DNA of 32,361 nt from Candidatus Gastranaerophilales bacterium (GCA_944322665.1 CALUPM010000017.1:1-32361); one strand, 5' to 3'; positions 24,890 to 32,361 are shown, counted from the stretch's first letter. Made by a program: numbers and translations. Notes: generated by a model not told the origin, from the letters alone.

Positions 24890-26023
24890 ATGACAAACTT
24901 TATTGAAACATATCAGGAAAATTTTCATCAGGTTTATAAAATTTGCGGTGTAAAATTTAAAATAAAATGTAAAAAATATGAAATATTTAATTTTCAAAAA
25001 ATAGATGTGAATGTAAAAAATTATAAATATGTTCATTTAATGAATAATGGACTTCATTCTGTTAATATTATAAATTTTATAAACAGGTATTTTGATAACA
25101 GTGAACATTGTTTTATATTTCCGTGCATTATGTTTTACAAAACGCAGGTAAAGCTAAAAGGGATAAAGAATGTATTCTATTGTTCACTGGATAGTATTGA
25201 TATGAATACAACAAATAAGATAATTATCCACGGATTATTTGATTCAAATCTGGTTAAAGCGTTGTGTAAACACAAATATCTTTTATCAAAGACCTACTGG
25301 TTTATCTGGGGCGGGGATTTATATTCTGCCCCAAATAGTCAGATGGATAATTATGTGAGAACAAATGTTGCAGGAATATTGACAAGTTTTGATAAAGAAA
25401 TTTACGAAGAAAAGTACGGGAGATGTAATTCATATTTTGATGTAACTTATCCTCATGATATGACAGCAGATACCGTTACTCAAAACTTAAAAGAGGAAGG
25501 GATTACGCATATTCAAATAAACAATTCAGCAGATGGAACGACATTAGAAATGCTGGATATTCTGTCAAAATTCAAAGATGAGAATATAAAAATTTCAACT
25601 ATATTGTCTTATGTATCTGCAGGGCAGAAGGACTTCAGCTTGAAAATAATGAAGAAAGGATATGAAATTTTCGGGAGTAAATTTAATCCGATAATTGAAT
25701 TTATGCCAGAGGAAGAATATGCAAATTATCTTGCCTCTCTTGATATTTATATTTCAAATCAGGACAGGCAGCAGGGTAATGGAAATTCGACATTTGTATA
25801 CAGTCTGGGCGGCAAAGTTTTCTTGAAAAATAATACGACAGTATTTAAAAAATATAATTCAATCGGGATAAAAATTTTTGACACCTACCAAATCCCTGAT
25901 ATGAGCTTTGAAGAATTTTGCTATTTTGATGAAAACGAAAAACAAAAAGGAATTTTACTTTTAAAGGAAAGAATGAAGGATGAAACAAAGGTAAAACAGT
26001 GGAGGAATTTTTTTGATGCCTAA
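24890..26023 (+). CDS. WecF-like 4-amino-4-deoxyfucose transferase (GT56 family)
   Basis: Codes for 377 residues and begins 1 bp after the aminotransferase stop. It resembles WecF/RffT, which transfers Fuc4NAc from dTDP-Fuc4NAc to a lipid-linked sugar in enterobacterial common antigen. Matching segments are WFIWGGDLYS in the middle and ISNQDRQQGNGNSTF with GGKVFLKNNT near the C-terminus. It has no membrane helix. From here to 28940 the DNA is noticeably more AT-rich than rfbB and rfbA, which hints at separate acquisition. The true sugar donor may differ from Fuc4NAc if the downstream genes attach another acyl group. Confidence 0.8.
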   Translation: MTNFIETYQENFHQVYKICGVKFKIKCKKYEIFNFQKIDVNVKNYKYVHLMNNGLHSVNIINFINRYFDNSEHCFIFPCIMFYKTQVKLKGIKNVFYCSLDSIDMNTTNKIIIHGLFDSNLVKALCKHKYLLSKTYWFIWGGDLYSAPNSQMDNYVRTNVAGILTSFDKEIYEEKYGRCNSYFDVTYPHDMTADTVTQNLKEEGITHIQINNSADGTTLEMLDILSKFKDENIKISTILSYVSAGQKDFSLKIMKKGYEIFGSKFNPIIEFMPEEEYANYLASLDIYISNQDRQQGNGNSTFVYSLGGKVFLKNNTTVFKKYNSIGIKIFDTYQIPDMSFEEFCYFDENEKQKGILLLKERMKDETKVKQWRNFFDA

Positions 26024-26747
26024 AAAACTTGCGAGTATGCAGCCGTATTTTTTCCCGTATTTAGGATATTTTAGCCTGATAAAAAATACTGATAAATTTA
26101 TAATATTTGATCCAGTACAATTTATAAGGCATGGTTGGATCGAAAGAAATAGAGTTTTAAAACCTGAACCGGAAAACGATTGGCAATACATAAGAGTCCC
26201 ACTTGCGTCACATTCCTCTTATGCAAATATAAAAGATATAAAAATAGATAATTCAAAAGATTGGAAAAGTAAATTATTAAAACAATTAGGACATTATAAA
26301 AGGAAATCACCTTTCTATAATGAAACAATAAGAGTTGTTGAAAATGGGTTATCAATAGATACTGAAAGTATAGTTTTATTAAACACGAATTGTCTAAAAA
26401 ATGTATGTGAATATCTAGAAATTCCCTTTAATTATAGTATATTTTCTGAAATGGGATTAAATATTGATAATAACATTCTTTCTCCCGACGATTGGGCATT
26501 ATACACCTGTAAGGCAATTGATGGTATAAATGAATATTGGAATCCAGTAGGAGGAAAAGAGCTTTATGACAAAGAAAAATATGCAAAAGCCGGGATTAAG
26601 TTATGCATACAAAAAATGAATTTAAGACCGTATCCTCAAAGGAGAGGACCGGAAAATATAATTACAGGTTTATCAATTATTGATGTAATGATGTTTAATT
26701 CTCCGGAAAAAATCAGAGAAATGCTCGACGATTACGAACTAATATAA
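26016..26747 (+). CDS. WbqC-like family protein
   Basis: Codes for 243 residues from the ATG at 26016, with GGAGG ten bases upstream; an in-frame TTG one codon earlier is less likely. The N-terminus (MQPYFFPYLGYFSLIKNTDKF, then WIERNRVLK and the IRVPL strand) is typical of WbqC-like proteins found in O-antigen clusters. The family's reaction is not settled; it is suspected to attach an amino acid or other acyl group to an amino sugar. It overlaps the WecF-like gene by 8 bp. No acetyltransferase is present in the operon, which supports this protein as part of the N-acylation step. Confidence 0.8.
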   Translation: MPKKLASMQPYFFPYLGYFSLIKNTDKFIIFDPVQFIRHGWIERNRVLKPEPENDWQYIRVPLASHSSYANIKDIKIDNSKDWKSKLLKQLGHYKRKSPFYNETIRVVENGLSIDTESIVLLNTNCLKNVCEYLEIPFNYSIFSEMGLNIDNNILSPDDWALYTCKAIDGINEYWNPVGGKELYDKEKYAKAGIKLCIQKMNLRPYPQRRGPENIITGLSIIDVMMFNSPEKIREMLDDYELI

Positions 26748-26812
26748 AATTGTAAATATATCGAGTTTTGTATATTAAAAAATGAATATGAAGCAAGTTA
26801 TAGGAAAGTTAT

Positions 26813-28069
26813 ATGACTACTAATATATTTAAAGATAAAAAAATATTAATTCTTGCAGGAAAACCTATCGGTTCGGTTGATATCGTAAAATACGCACAGT
26901 CACTTGGTGCTTATGTAATAGTTACAGATTATCTTGACCCAAAGGATTCTCCTGCAAAACAGATTGCTGATGAATACTGGAATATTTCTACTGCTGATGT
27001 GGATACTCTTGCAGAAAAAGTTTTACAAACAGGCGTTGATGCCGTGTTTACAGGTGTTCATGATTTTAATATAAATATGGCTCAAAAACTTTGCGAAAAA
27101 CTTAATCTGCCGTTTTATGCTACAAAAAAGCAGTTAAGCCAAACTTCGGATAAAGATTTTTATAAAAATTTATTTAAACAGTACGGTGTGCCGGTTATAG
27201 AAGAATACAGCATAAATTCAAAAGATATAAAATATCCTGTCATCGTAAAACCGGTTGATTCTTCTGGTGCGTACGGAGTAAAAATTTGTAATAATCAAAA
27301 TGAACTTCTGAAAAATTATAACTCGGCTCTTGAGTTTTCTGAATCAAAGAAAGTATTGATAGAACGCTATATTGATGGTGAAGAAGTTACTATTGAATAT
27401 CTTTTGCAGGATGGTGATATTCAATTAATTGGTATGGCGGATAGACATATTGTGCAATTTGAAAAAGGAGTTTTACCTTTACCTGATTATTATATTTGGC
27501 CGTCTAAATATTTAGCTCATTTTGAACATAATTTCAATGAAAAAATTATAAACGCATTAAAATCTCTTGATTTAAAAAATGGAATGTTATTTATTCAGGC
27601 AAAAGTTGATGGTAAGGAAATAAAGCCTTATGATATGGGTTTCAGACTATCCGGTACTCAAGAATATAGAATTTTTGAAAAAATATGTGGCGTTAATCCT
27701 TTGAATATGATGACAAATTATGCTTTAACCGGTAAGATGTCGGAACATGTTTTCAAAGTAAATGCTGATTATGATATTTCGGGTGCAAATATTACATTTT
27801 TGGCTAAACCATCTAAAATTGGTAGTTTTATAGGTTTGGATGATGTCAATGCAATGAAGGGCGTAATTGCAGTTGTAAAAAATAAACTTGAGAATGAGAC
27901 TATTCCTGATTCAGCACTCGGAACTTTAAATCAAGTGGTTCTCAGAGTCTTTGTTATAGCAGACGATAGGGCTTCATTGATTGAAAAAATAAAAGAAATT
28001 CGTTTAATGGTTCAGGTGCTCGATAAATCTGGACACAATATCCTTTATAAGGAGCAACATAATGTCTAA
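26813..28069 (+). CDS. ATP-grasp ligase of the glycan operon
   Basis: Codes for 418 residues. It has a Rossmann-like preATP domain (KILILAGKPIGSVDIVKYA), then an ATP-grasp fold with the ATP-binding lysine in YPVIVKPVDSSGAYG, the acidic pair in ERYIDGEEVTIEY, and FRLSGTQEYRIFE as the metal-binding region. Such enzymes join a carboxylate to an amine using ATP, as carboxylate-amine ligases. In this context the likely amine is the 4-amino sugar or an amino acid to be attached to it; that is inference. The gap of 65 bp before it is the largest in the operon. GGAAAG lies 6-7 nt before the ATG. Confidence 0.8.
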   Translation: MTTNIFKDKKILILAGKPIGSVDIVKYAQSLGAYVIVTDYLDPKDSPAKQIADEYWNISTADVDTLAEKVLQTGVDAVFTGVHDFNINMAQKLCEKLNLPFYATKKQLSQTSDKDFYKNLFKQYGVPVIEEYSINSKDIKYPVIVKPVDSSGAYGVKICNNQNELLKNYNSALEFSESKKVLIERYIDGEEVTIEYLLQDGDIQLIGMADRHIVQFEKGVLPLPDYYIWPSKYLAHFEHNFNEKIINALKSLDLKNGMLFIQAKVDGKEIKPYDMGFRLSGTQEYRIFEKICGVNPLNMMTNYALTGKMSEHVFKVNADYDISGANITFLAKPSKIGSFIGLDDVNAMKGVIAVVKNKLENETIPDSALGTLNQVVLRVFVIADDRASLIEKIKEIRLMVQVLDKSGHNILYKEQHNV

Positions 28070-28940
28070 AAATATTTTAGTTACCGGAGGATATGGCACT
28101 TTGGCCACTCATCTTTTACAGAATATGGTAAAAGATACAAAAAATTTTGAAATTTCCACCACAGTTAGAAAACTTAAACCTCAAAATAATATTCAAAATG
28201 TAACATATATTACAAATGACAACTTTTTTTCTGATGATTACAAAATTGATAATATAGATATAATTATTAACTGTGCATTCAGTCGTACAAATAACCTTCC
28301 TGATCTGGCAGACTCGATTGCTTATACGAAAAAATTGTTTTTAAAAGCAAATGAAAATAATATTAAAGCTGTTGTAAATATTTCATCTCAAAGCGTTTAC
28401 GGAATGTACAGAGAAAATAAAACTCTTGAAACTGATAAAATAAATCCGGCAGATGTTTATGCACTTGGAAAATTTGCTTGCGAAGAGCTGGGAAATGGAA
28501 TTTTTCAAAATTCAAATACAAAATATACGAATTTAAGATTAGGGTCCTTGGTCGGGACAGAATATACAGATAGAGTTGTAAATAAACTAATAAAAAAGGC
28601 TCGAGAAACCGGCATTATAGAAATCGAAAACGGCCGGCAGCAATTTGGCTATTTGCATGTAGAAGATGCCGCAAAGGCTATTATAAAATTAATCGAAACA
28701 CCTGTTGAAAAATGGAATCCTGTTTATAATATCGGCTCAGATGAATCGGGAAACTTAACTCTGGAAGAAATTGCCGGTTTTATCAAAGAAAAATTTGAAC
28801 AAAAAGGACTTAAAGTTGTCTTGAACAAAAAAACATCTTCAAGAAAAACAATAATGAATTCTGGTTTGTTTATTAAATCTACAGGCTGGAAGCACTCAAA
28901 AACATTATATAATTTTATGGATGATTTGATAAATTGTTAG
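28062..28940 (+). CDS. NAD-dependent epimerase/dehydratase (extended SDR)
   Basis: Codes for 292 residues; overlaps the ATP-grasp gene by 8 bp. The nucleotide-binding motif is VTGGYGTLA, with Ala in place of the last Gly. The catalytic Tyr-Lys pair is in VYALGKFA, preceded by NISSQSVYG. The C-terminal half carries HVEDAAKAI and YNIGSDESGN, common in nucleotide-sugar epimerases and reductases. It probably alters the sugar of the preceding enzymes, or makes another sugar nucleotide used by the same glycan. It is the last gene of the operon; I see only a weak AT hairpin (29100-29120), not a clear terminator. Confidence 0.85.
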   Translation: MSKNILVTGGYGTLATHLLQNMVKDTKNFEISTTVRKLKPQNNIQNVTYITNDNFFSDDYKIDNIDIIINCAFSRTNNLPDLADSIAYTKKLFLKANENNIKAVVNISSQSVYGMYRENKTLETDKINPADVYALGKFACEELGNGIFQNSNTKYTNLRLGSLVGTEYTDRVVNKLIKKARETGIIEIENGRQQFGYLHVEDAAKAIIKLIETPVEKWNPVYNIGSDESGNLTLEEIAGFIKEKFEQKGLKVVLNKKTSSRKTIMNSGLFIKSTGWKHSKTLYNFMDDLINC

Positions 28941-29194
28941 TTAATTATAAGGTAAGTTAAATCTTTGCAAAAATAAATGTAAATTAACATAAAGAAACAG
29001 AAAAAATAACACCAATTTCCAGAAAATTTGAATATTAATTTAAGTATTCTACATAATTCAAATAGAATTGCCCTAGCCAGCGAAACAACCACGAGGTATG
29101 TTTATAAGGTTTTTATAAACTTAATTTTTCCGACCCGGAAACTCCCACACAAAGCCAACTTTACCAAAATAATCTATCTATCCGTACAAATCAA

Positions 29195-29228
29195 ACTGGA
29201 CAAAAAAGTACACTGGACAAAAAAGTAC
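29195..29228. repeat. Tandem duplication of 17 bp
   Basis: ACTGGACAAAAAAGTAC occurs twice, head to tail, with no mismatch. It lies in a gene-free stretch (28941-29366). It may be a replication slip or the end of a decayed mobile element; no transposase is nearby. Confidence 0.8.
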
Positions 29229-29336
29229 AACCGTACAGGATTGAAATGTCTGGTTTAATACAACATCCCCCAAACAGCCCCCAAAATTGCAGAATTAAAC
29301 AAACTTTGCAATATAACAATTTACCCCAAACGCACT

Positions 29337-29361
29337 AAAAAAGAGCCTTTTCAGACTCTTT
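29337..29361 (-). terminator. Terminator of the tRNA-Ser transcript
   Basis: On the minus strand just after the CCA end: AAAGAGT...GCTCTTT stem (7 bp with one G-T pair) followed by TTTTTT overlapping the 3' arm. Confidence 0.65.
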
Positions 29362-29366
29362 CAAAA

Positions 29367-29457
29367 TGGAGGAGGAGGTGGGATTCGAACCCACGGTACG
29401 CTCGTCACGTACGACGGTTTTCAAGACCGCTCCGATAAACCGCTCTGGCACTCCTCC
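29367..29457 (-). tRNA. tRNA-Ser(UGA) with encoded CCA
   Basis: A 91-nt cloverleaf on the minus strand. The acceptor stem is GGAGGAG/CTCCTCC, the anticodon loop CTTGAAA (anticodon TGA), a long variable arm (TACGT...ACGTA type) is typical of class II tRNAs, and the T arm is GTGGG-TTCGAAT-CCCAC. CCA is encoded. The discriminator base before CCA reads U, whereas bacterial tRNA-Ser normally has G73; the repeated CCT units at the 3' end should be checked before reading much into this. Confidence 0.95.
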
Positions 29458-29521
29458 ATTACTTTTATCAGATATAATTCAATTTTACCCGCTCAAATTT
29501 TTTTGTCAATAATAGCACACG

Positions 29522-29709
29522 GGAACTTTTATAGCAAATTCCGCTAAAAATTTCAAAATTACGTCATAGTGATCACTCTGCCTAACAAAACGATTAAGTA
29601 TCCTTTTATGAGAGGACAAAGTATCTAAAAAATAAAAAGATTCTTCGGACTAAAGCCCTCAGAATGACGTGCTTTTTATAATATCTGTGGAATTTGCTAT
29701 ATAAGTTCC
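29522..29709. repeat. 21-bp inverted repeat enclosing a GTCATTCTGAG-family copy
   Basis: Arms 29522-29542 and 29689-29709 (GGAACTT..ATAGCAAATTCC) are complementary at 20 of 21 positions. Inside lie a copy of the AAAACGATTAAG element (29587-29607) and a short inverted repeat-family copy (29639-29668, ending CTCAGAATGAC). The layout mirrors 13222-13416. No gene lies between 29458 and 29809. Confidence 0.7.
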
Positions 29710-29738
29710 GGCACACGTGGACTTATATGCAAGTTTTT

Positions 29739-29783
29739 ACACTAAAAAGTTCCGGCCCGTCATCCCTGAACTCGTTTTAGTGT
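29739..29783. other. Inverted repeat downstream of ffh
   Basis: ACACTAAAA and TTTTAGTGT arms with an inner GTTC/GAAC pair, 27 bp past the ffh stop codon on the minus strand. It may mark the ffh transcript end, though no long T run follows directly. Confidence 0.45.
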
Positions 29784-29809
29784 CGCAAAATTGTTGAAAA
29801 AATATTTAT

Positions 29810-31240
29810 CTATTTAAACTTCCGCATCATTTTTAAGGCTTTGTTCATCGCGTGTTTGCCCATTTTCGGGTTCAAGCCGCCCGGCATGTTCGGCATTCCT
29901 TTCATTGAAGAGGGATTTTGCGCTCCCATTTTGCCAAACATTCCTTTCATATCGTGCAAACCTTTCATCATTGCGCGCATCTGTTCAAACTGTTTGACAT
30001 AAGTGTTTATTTCCGCAAGCTCCATGCCGCAGCCTTTTGCAATTCTTTTTTTGCGGCTGGTGTCTAGAAGATCCGGTTTGTTGCGCTCTTCAGGCGTCAT
30101 ACTCTGGATAAAGACTTCAATCCGTTTAAATTGTTTTTCTCCTTCGTGTGAAATTTTGTCGCGGTCGTCTTTGCTGATGTTCAGACCCGGAATCATCCCG
30201 AGAAGATTTCCGACCGAACCGAACATTTTCATTTGTTTTTGCATTTTCAGAAAATCATTGAAGGAAAACTCGGCTTTTGCCATTTTTTCTTCAAGTTCTT
30301 TAGCTTGTTTTTCGTCAAAAACTTCCTGCGCGCGTTCGACAAGCGATACAATATCGCCCATTCCGAGAATTCTTGTAGCCATGCGTTCGGGGTAAAAATC
30401 TTCAAGTGCGTGGAGTTTTTCGCCGGTTCCGGTGAGTTTAATCGGTTTACCCGTGCAGTAGGCAACGCTTAAAGCTGCACCGCCGCGGCTGTCGCCGTCA
30501 AGTTTTGTAAGTACCAGACCCGTAAGCCCCAGTTGTGCGTCAAAGTTTTCGGCAACGTTCACCGCTTCCTGACCTGTCATTGAATCTATTACAAGAAGTT
30601 TTTCATCAGGATGGAAAACTCTGTCTATCAAAAGAAGTTCTGCCATCATATCCGTATCTATCTGCAATCTGCCGGCTGTGTCAAGGATTAATACGTTATG
30701 ATTGTTGTTTTTGGCGTGTTCAATTGCTTTTTCAACAATATTTTGAACATCGTTTGAGTCCGGAATTGTAAAAACTTCCGTTTCAATTTCTTTTCCAAGC
30801 GTTTGCAGCTGTGTAATTGCGGCGGGTCTATAGACGTCACAGGCAACAAGGAGCGGATTTTTGCCTTCTTTTTTCAATTTTACGGCAAGTTTAGCGCTTG
30901 AGGTAGTTTTACCTGATCCTTGAAGCCCCAGCATCATAATTAATGACGGGTTTCCGTTCAAATTAAGCGGATGTTTTTCTTTTCCGAGAAGTTCAATAAG
31001 TTCATCATGGACGATTTTGACAAGCTGCTGCGCAGGATCTACACCCTGTACAATATTTTCACCTTCGGCTTTGTCGCGGATGTTTGAGATAAAAGATTTT
31101 ACGACTCTGAGGTTTACATCTGCATCCAGAAGCGCACGGCGGATTTCGCGCAGGGCTTCATGCATATTTTCCTGCGTAAGTTCTTTTTCTCTTGTGCCGC
31201 GTATGATGTTTTGTAATTTCTCGCTCAAACTGTCAAACAT
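29810..31240 (-). CDS. ffh: Signal recognition particle protein Ffh (SRP54)
   Basis: GTPase that binds signal sequences as they leave the ribosome and delivers them to the membrane with 4.5S RNA and FtsY. 476 residues. An N-terminal four-helix N domain is followed by a G domain with P-loop GLQGSGKT at residues 105-112, DTAGRLQID and TKLDGDSRGG. The methionine-rich M domain at the C-terminus ends in repeated M, G and K. The start is supported by GAAGGGATAAAAT before the ATG. No ffs RNA, rpsP or ylxM was seen alongside; the upstream gene is an unknown protein. Confidence 0.97.
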   Translation of the reverse strand: MFDSLSEKLQNIIRGTREKELTQENMHEALREIRRALLDADVNLRVVKSFISNIRDKAEGENIVQGVDPAQQLVKIVHDELIELLGKEKHPLNLNGNPSLIMMLGLQGSGKTTSSAKLAVKLKKEGKNPLLVACDVYRPAAITQLQTLGKEIETEVFTIPDSNDVQNIVEKAIEHAKNNNHNVLILDTAGRLQIDTDMMAELLLIDRVFHPDEKLLVIDSMTGQEAVNVAENFDAQLGLTGLVLTKLDGDSRGGAALSVAYCTGKPIKLTGTGEKLHALEDFYPERMATRILGMGDIVSLVERAQEVFDEKQAKELEEKMAKAEFSFNDFLKMQKQMKMFGSVGNLLGMIPGLNISKDDRDKISHEGEKQFKRIEVFIQSMTPEERNKPDLLDTSRKKRIAKGCGMELAEINTYVKQFEQMRAMMKGLHDMKGMFGKMGAQNPSSMKGMPNMPGGLNPKMGKHAMNKALKMMRKFK

Positions 31241-31273
31241 ATTTTATCCCTTCAATAATCTGTCATTGATAAA

Positions 31274-31282
31274 ATTATATCA
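31274..31282 (-). promoter_or_regulatory. Extended -10 promoter of ffh
   Basis: TGATATAAT on the minus strand, a full extended -10 (TG-n-TATAAT). The transcript would start near 31267, about 27 nt before the ffh ATG. No strong -35 is visible, which is normal for this promoter type. Confidence 0.55.
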
Positions 31283-31321
31283 CAAAAACAGCATTTTCAG
31301 GCGGCAAGCTTGCAGGGCAAA

Positions 31322-31711
31322 TTAAAAGTCATCTTCCCACGGGTCAAAAACGTAAGGATTAGCTTCTTCTTTCGGCAGACGGTTGCTTGTATCCACCCCT
31401 TCAAGGTCGGTTCCTTTATAATATTCTTCGCGTGCCTTTTTGCATTCTTCCGGAGAATACAAAAGCGGTTTGGGCTTCGGATCTCTGCAGTAGGCTTCCT
31501 TAAATGCGTCAACAGTCATCATCTTAATTGCCTGACCTATATTACGCCATCTTTCAGATTCGCTGCAGCATTCAAGCTCTGATTCGTCTACATAGCCCCA
31601 GTCATCGGCCCCGTAGCCTGATGTGAAATGAGGGGCTGTATTTTGTTTAGGCTGATTATTTAATCTGTTGTGATAAGTAAAAGGTTTATAAGTATTAAAT
31701 GAAACTTGCAT
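31322..31711 (-). CDS. Unknown small protein
   Basis: Codes for 129 residues; GTGAGGTGCT precedes the ATG, a good binding site. The N-terminus is rich in Asn, Tyr, Phe and Gln (MQVSFNTYKPFTYHNR) and ends in HFTSGYG; short N-termini of this kind looked disordered. The middle has a helix with two Cys (ELECCSES) and the C-terminus is acidic with Pro and Trp (DPWEDDF). No signal peptide or membrane segment. Family and function unknown. It lies ~80 bp upstream of ffh on the same strand, with an ffh promoter between. Confidence 0.65.
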   Translation of the reverse strand: MQVSFNTYKPFTYHNRLNNQPKQNTAPHFTSGYGADDWGYVDESELECCSESERWRNIGQAIKMMTVDAFKEAYCRDPKPKPLLYSPEECKKAREEYYKGTDLEGVDTSNRLPKEEANPYVFDPWEDDF

Positions 31712-31853
31712 AGCACCTCACACTAATTCTTTTATTCATGTTTAACCACAAAAAGGAATTTTTATGCTACTTCCTTAGTAAAAATTTACATTATTTTACA
31801 TAGTTTGTCAATTAAACATCATAAAAATGAATGATTTAATTTTAAGTACGGTC

Positions 31854-31862
31854 TGCTATATT
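31854..31862 (+). promoter_or_regulatory. Extended -10 promoter of the small RNA candidate
   Basis: TGCTATATT (TG-n-TATATT); the -35 position is weak (ATTTAA). Expected start near 31868, with no open reading frame downstream. Confidence 0.4.
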
Positions 31863-31867
31863 AAAAC

Positions 31868-31940
31868 CATACTCCTTAGAGACTAAGATACACATATCCC
31901 TAATCAACAGCTATGCACCTCAAGTACATAGCTTTTTTTT
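31868..31940 (+). ncRNA. Candidate ~70-nt small RNA
   Basis: It starts after the extended -10 and ends with a clear terminator. No reading frame of note is inside. A small 5' hairpin (CTTAG-AGA-CTAAG) is preceded by ACTCCTT, which is complementary to AAGGAGT Shine-Dalgarno sequences. The terminator loop carries GCACCTCA, complementary to TGAGGTGC in the ribosome binding site of the adjacent minus-strand gene at 31711. Such exposed anti-Shine-Dalgarno loops are common in trans-acting small RNAs. It cannot be told by sequence alone from the leader of an RNA running further right. Confidence 0.5.
31909..31940 (+). terminator. Terminator of the small RNA candidate
   Basis: 7-bp stem AGCTATG / CATAGCT with an 11-nt loop followed by eight T. 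No plus-strand gene ends nearby. Confidence 0.8.
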
Positions 31941-31964
31941 GCGTGTGAGGTGGCGGACGGTATA

Positions 31965-32176
31965 GTGAGGAGTGAAGGGTGAAGGGTGAGGTGGGTTGAG
32001 GAAGGCGATAAGACTGCAAGGCGATAAGTTCTTATCAGAGTGAAGAGTGAAGGGTGAAGGGTGAGGAGGGTTGAGGAAGGCGATAAGACTGCAAGGCGAT
32101 AGGACGTTAAGTTCTTATCAAAGTGAGGCGTGAAGGGTGAAGTGTGAGGAGAGGTGAAAAGTTGGAGGTTGAATGG
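31965..32176. repeat. Purine-rich tandem repeat, 2 long units and a partial third
   Basis: Units start at 31965, 32040 and 32123. The first two (75 and 83 bp) contain GTGAAGGGTGAAGGGTGAGG followed by GGTTGAGGAAGGCGATAAG and TTCTTATCA; the second has an 8-bp insertion. The third is partial. The purine block recurs in reverse at 13507-13571, and AAGGCGATAGGAC recurs near 13229. No gene is visible from 31712 to the end of the window apart from the small RNA. Confidence 0.8.
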
Positions 32177-32183
32177 ATTTTAT

Positions 32184-32298
32184 GTCATCCTGAGCCGCAG
32201 GCGAAGTCCCTCTAAAAAAGAGTCCGTCATTCTGAGCAGAGCGAAGAATCCCCTTAAAACCGCAATAAGATTCTTCGGACTAGCGTCCTCAGAATGAC
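32184..32298. repeat. Repeat island of the GTCATTCTGAG family
   Basis: GTCATCCTGAG at 32184, GTCATTCTGAGCAGAGCGAAG near 32226, and the inverted end CCTCAGAATGAC finishing at 32298. Confidence 0.75.
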
Positions 32299-32361
32299 GT
32301 GAATAATAAAAAAACAAAATGCCGCGATAGCGGAGTGAACAATAATTGCAGACGAGGCAGA

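Noticed and set aside
29028-29258. 76-codon frame after the glycan operon
   Set aside because: It runs through the 17-bp tandem duplication, has no binding site and shows no protein-like pattern.
31854-31940. Cyanobacterial Yfr1 RNA
   Set aside because: The size and the terminator are similar, but the ultraconserved ACUCCUCACAC core is not present.

Overview
The window reads as one contiguous stretch of an AT-rich bacterial chromosome carrying mostly housekeeping genes (der, dnaN, prmC, purB, ffh, one tRNA-Ser), glycan genes and many dispersed intergenic repeats. An exported SLH-domain protein together with an OmpH/Skp chaperone suggests an envelope with an outer membrane and SLH-type surface proteins. 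With the putative origin beside dnaN, this fits the cyanobacterial group best, perhaps a non-photosynthetic gut lineage of the Melainabacteria/Gastranaerophilales type. That assignment is inference; no 16S gene or photosynthesis gene is present.

Layout. 1-2.4 kb: 3' part of a secreted, cysteine-rich SLH protein. 2.5-6.3 kb: an apparent operon of two paralogous membrane acyltransferases with the essential GTPase gene der between them. Both acyltransferase genes carry a long G tract just after the start codon and both are out of frame in this sequence, which points to phase variation. 6.6-7.5 kb: two related small proteins of unknown function. 7.7-7.9 kb: a compact element in which five nested hairpins enclose a 23-codon reading frame with an ideal ribosome binding site. 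8-9.8 kb: dnaN (minus strand) and an AT-rich region with repeated DnaA-box-like 9-mers, a candidate oriC. In the lines I counted, C exceeds G on the plus strand to the left and G exceeds C to the right, which agrees with an origin here. 9.8-13.2 kb: a plus-strand operon with two small unknown proteins, two tandem DUF3137-like membrane proteins and prmC. 13.6-16.6 kb: a C_GCAxxG_C_C protein, a fluoride channel, an endonuclease IV-like protein and purB. 17-19.2 kb (minus): glyoxalase I, OmpH/Skp and a C-terminal processing protease. 19.5-20.7 kb: a small acidic protein and a TupA-like ATP-grasp protein. 21-28.9 kb: a tightly coupled eight-gene glycan operon. 29.4 kb to the end: tRNA-Ser(UGA), ffh, one unknown protein, a candidate small RNA and a block of repeats.

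The genes of the 21-28.9 kb operon fit one pathway. RmlA and RmlB make dTDP-4-keto-6-deoxyglucose, a DegT-family aminotransferase converts it to a dTDP-amino-dideoxy sugar, a WecF-like enzyme and a GT2 enzyme transfer sugars, and a WbqC-like protein, an ATP-grasp ligase and an SDR enzyme probably modify the amino sugar. RmlC, RmlD and an ordinary N-acetyltransferase are absent, so rhamnose is not the likely product. The phase-variable acyltransferases could further decorate a surface glycan.

The strongest candidates for something undescribed are the paired G-tract acyltransferases around der, the 169-bp structured element at 7714-7882, and the candidate origin. Everything here was read by eye; no database search or folding program was run.
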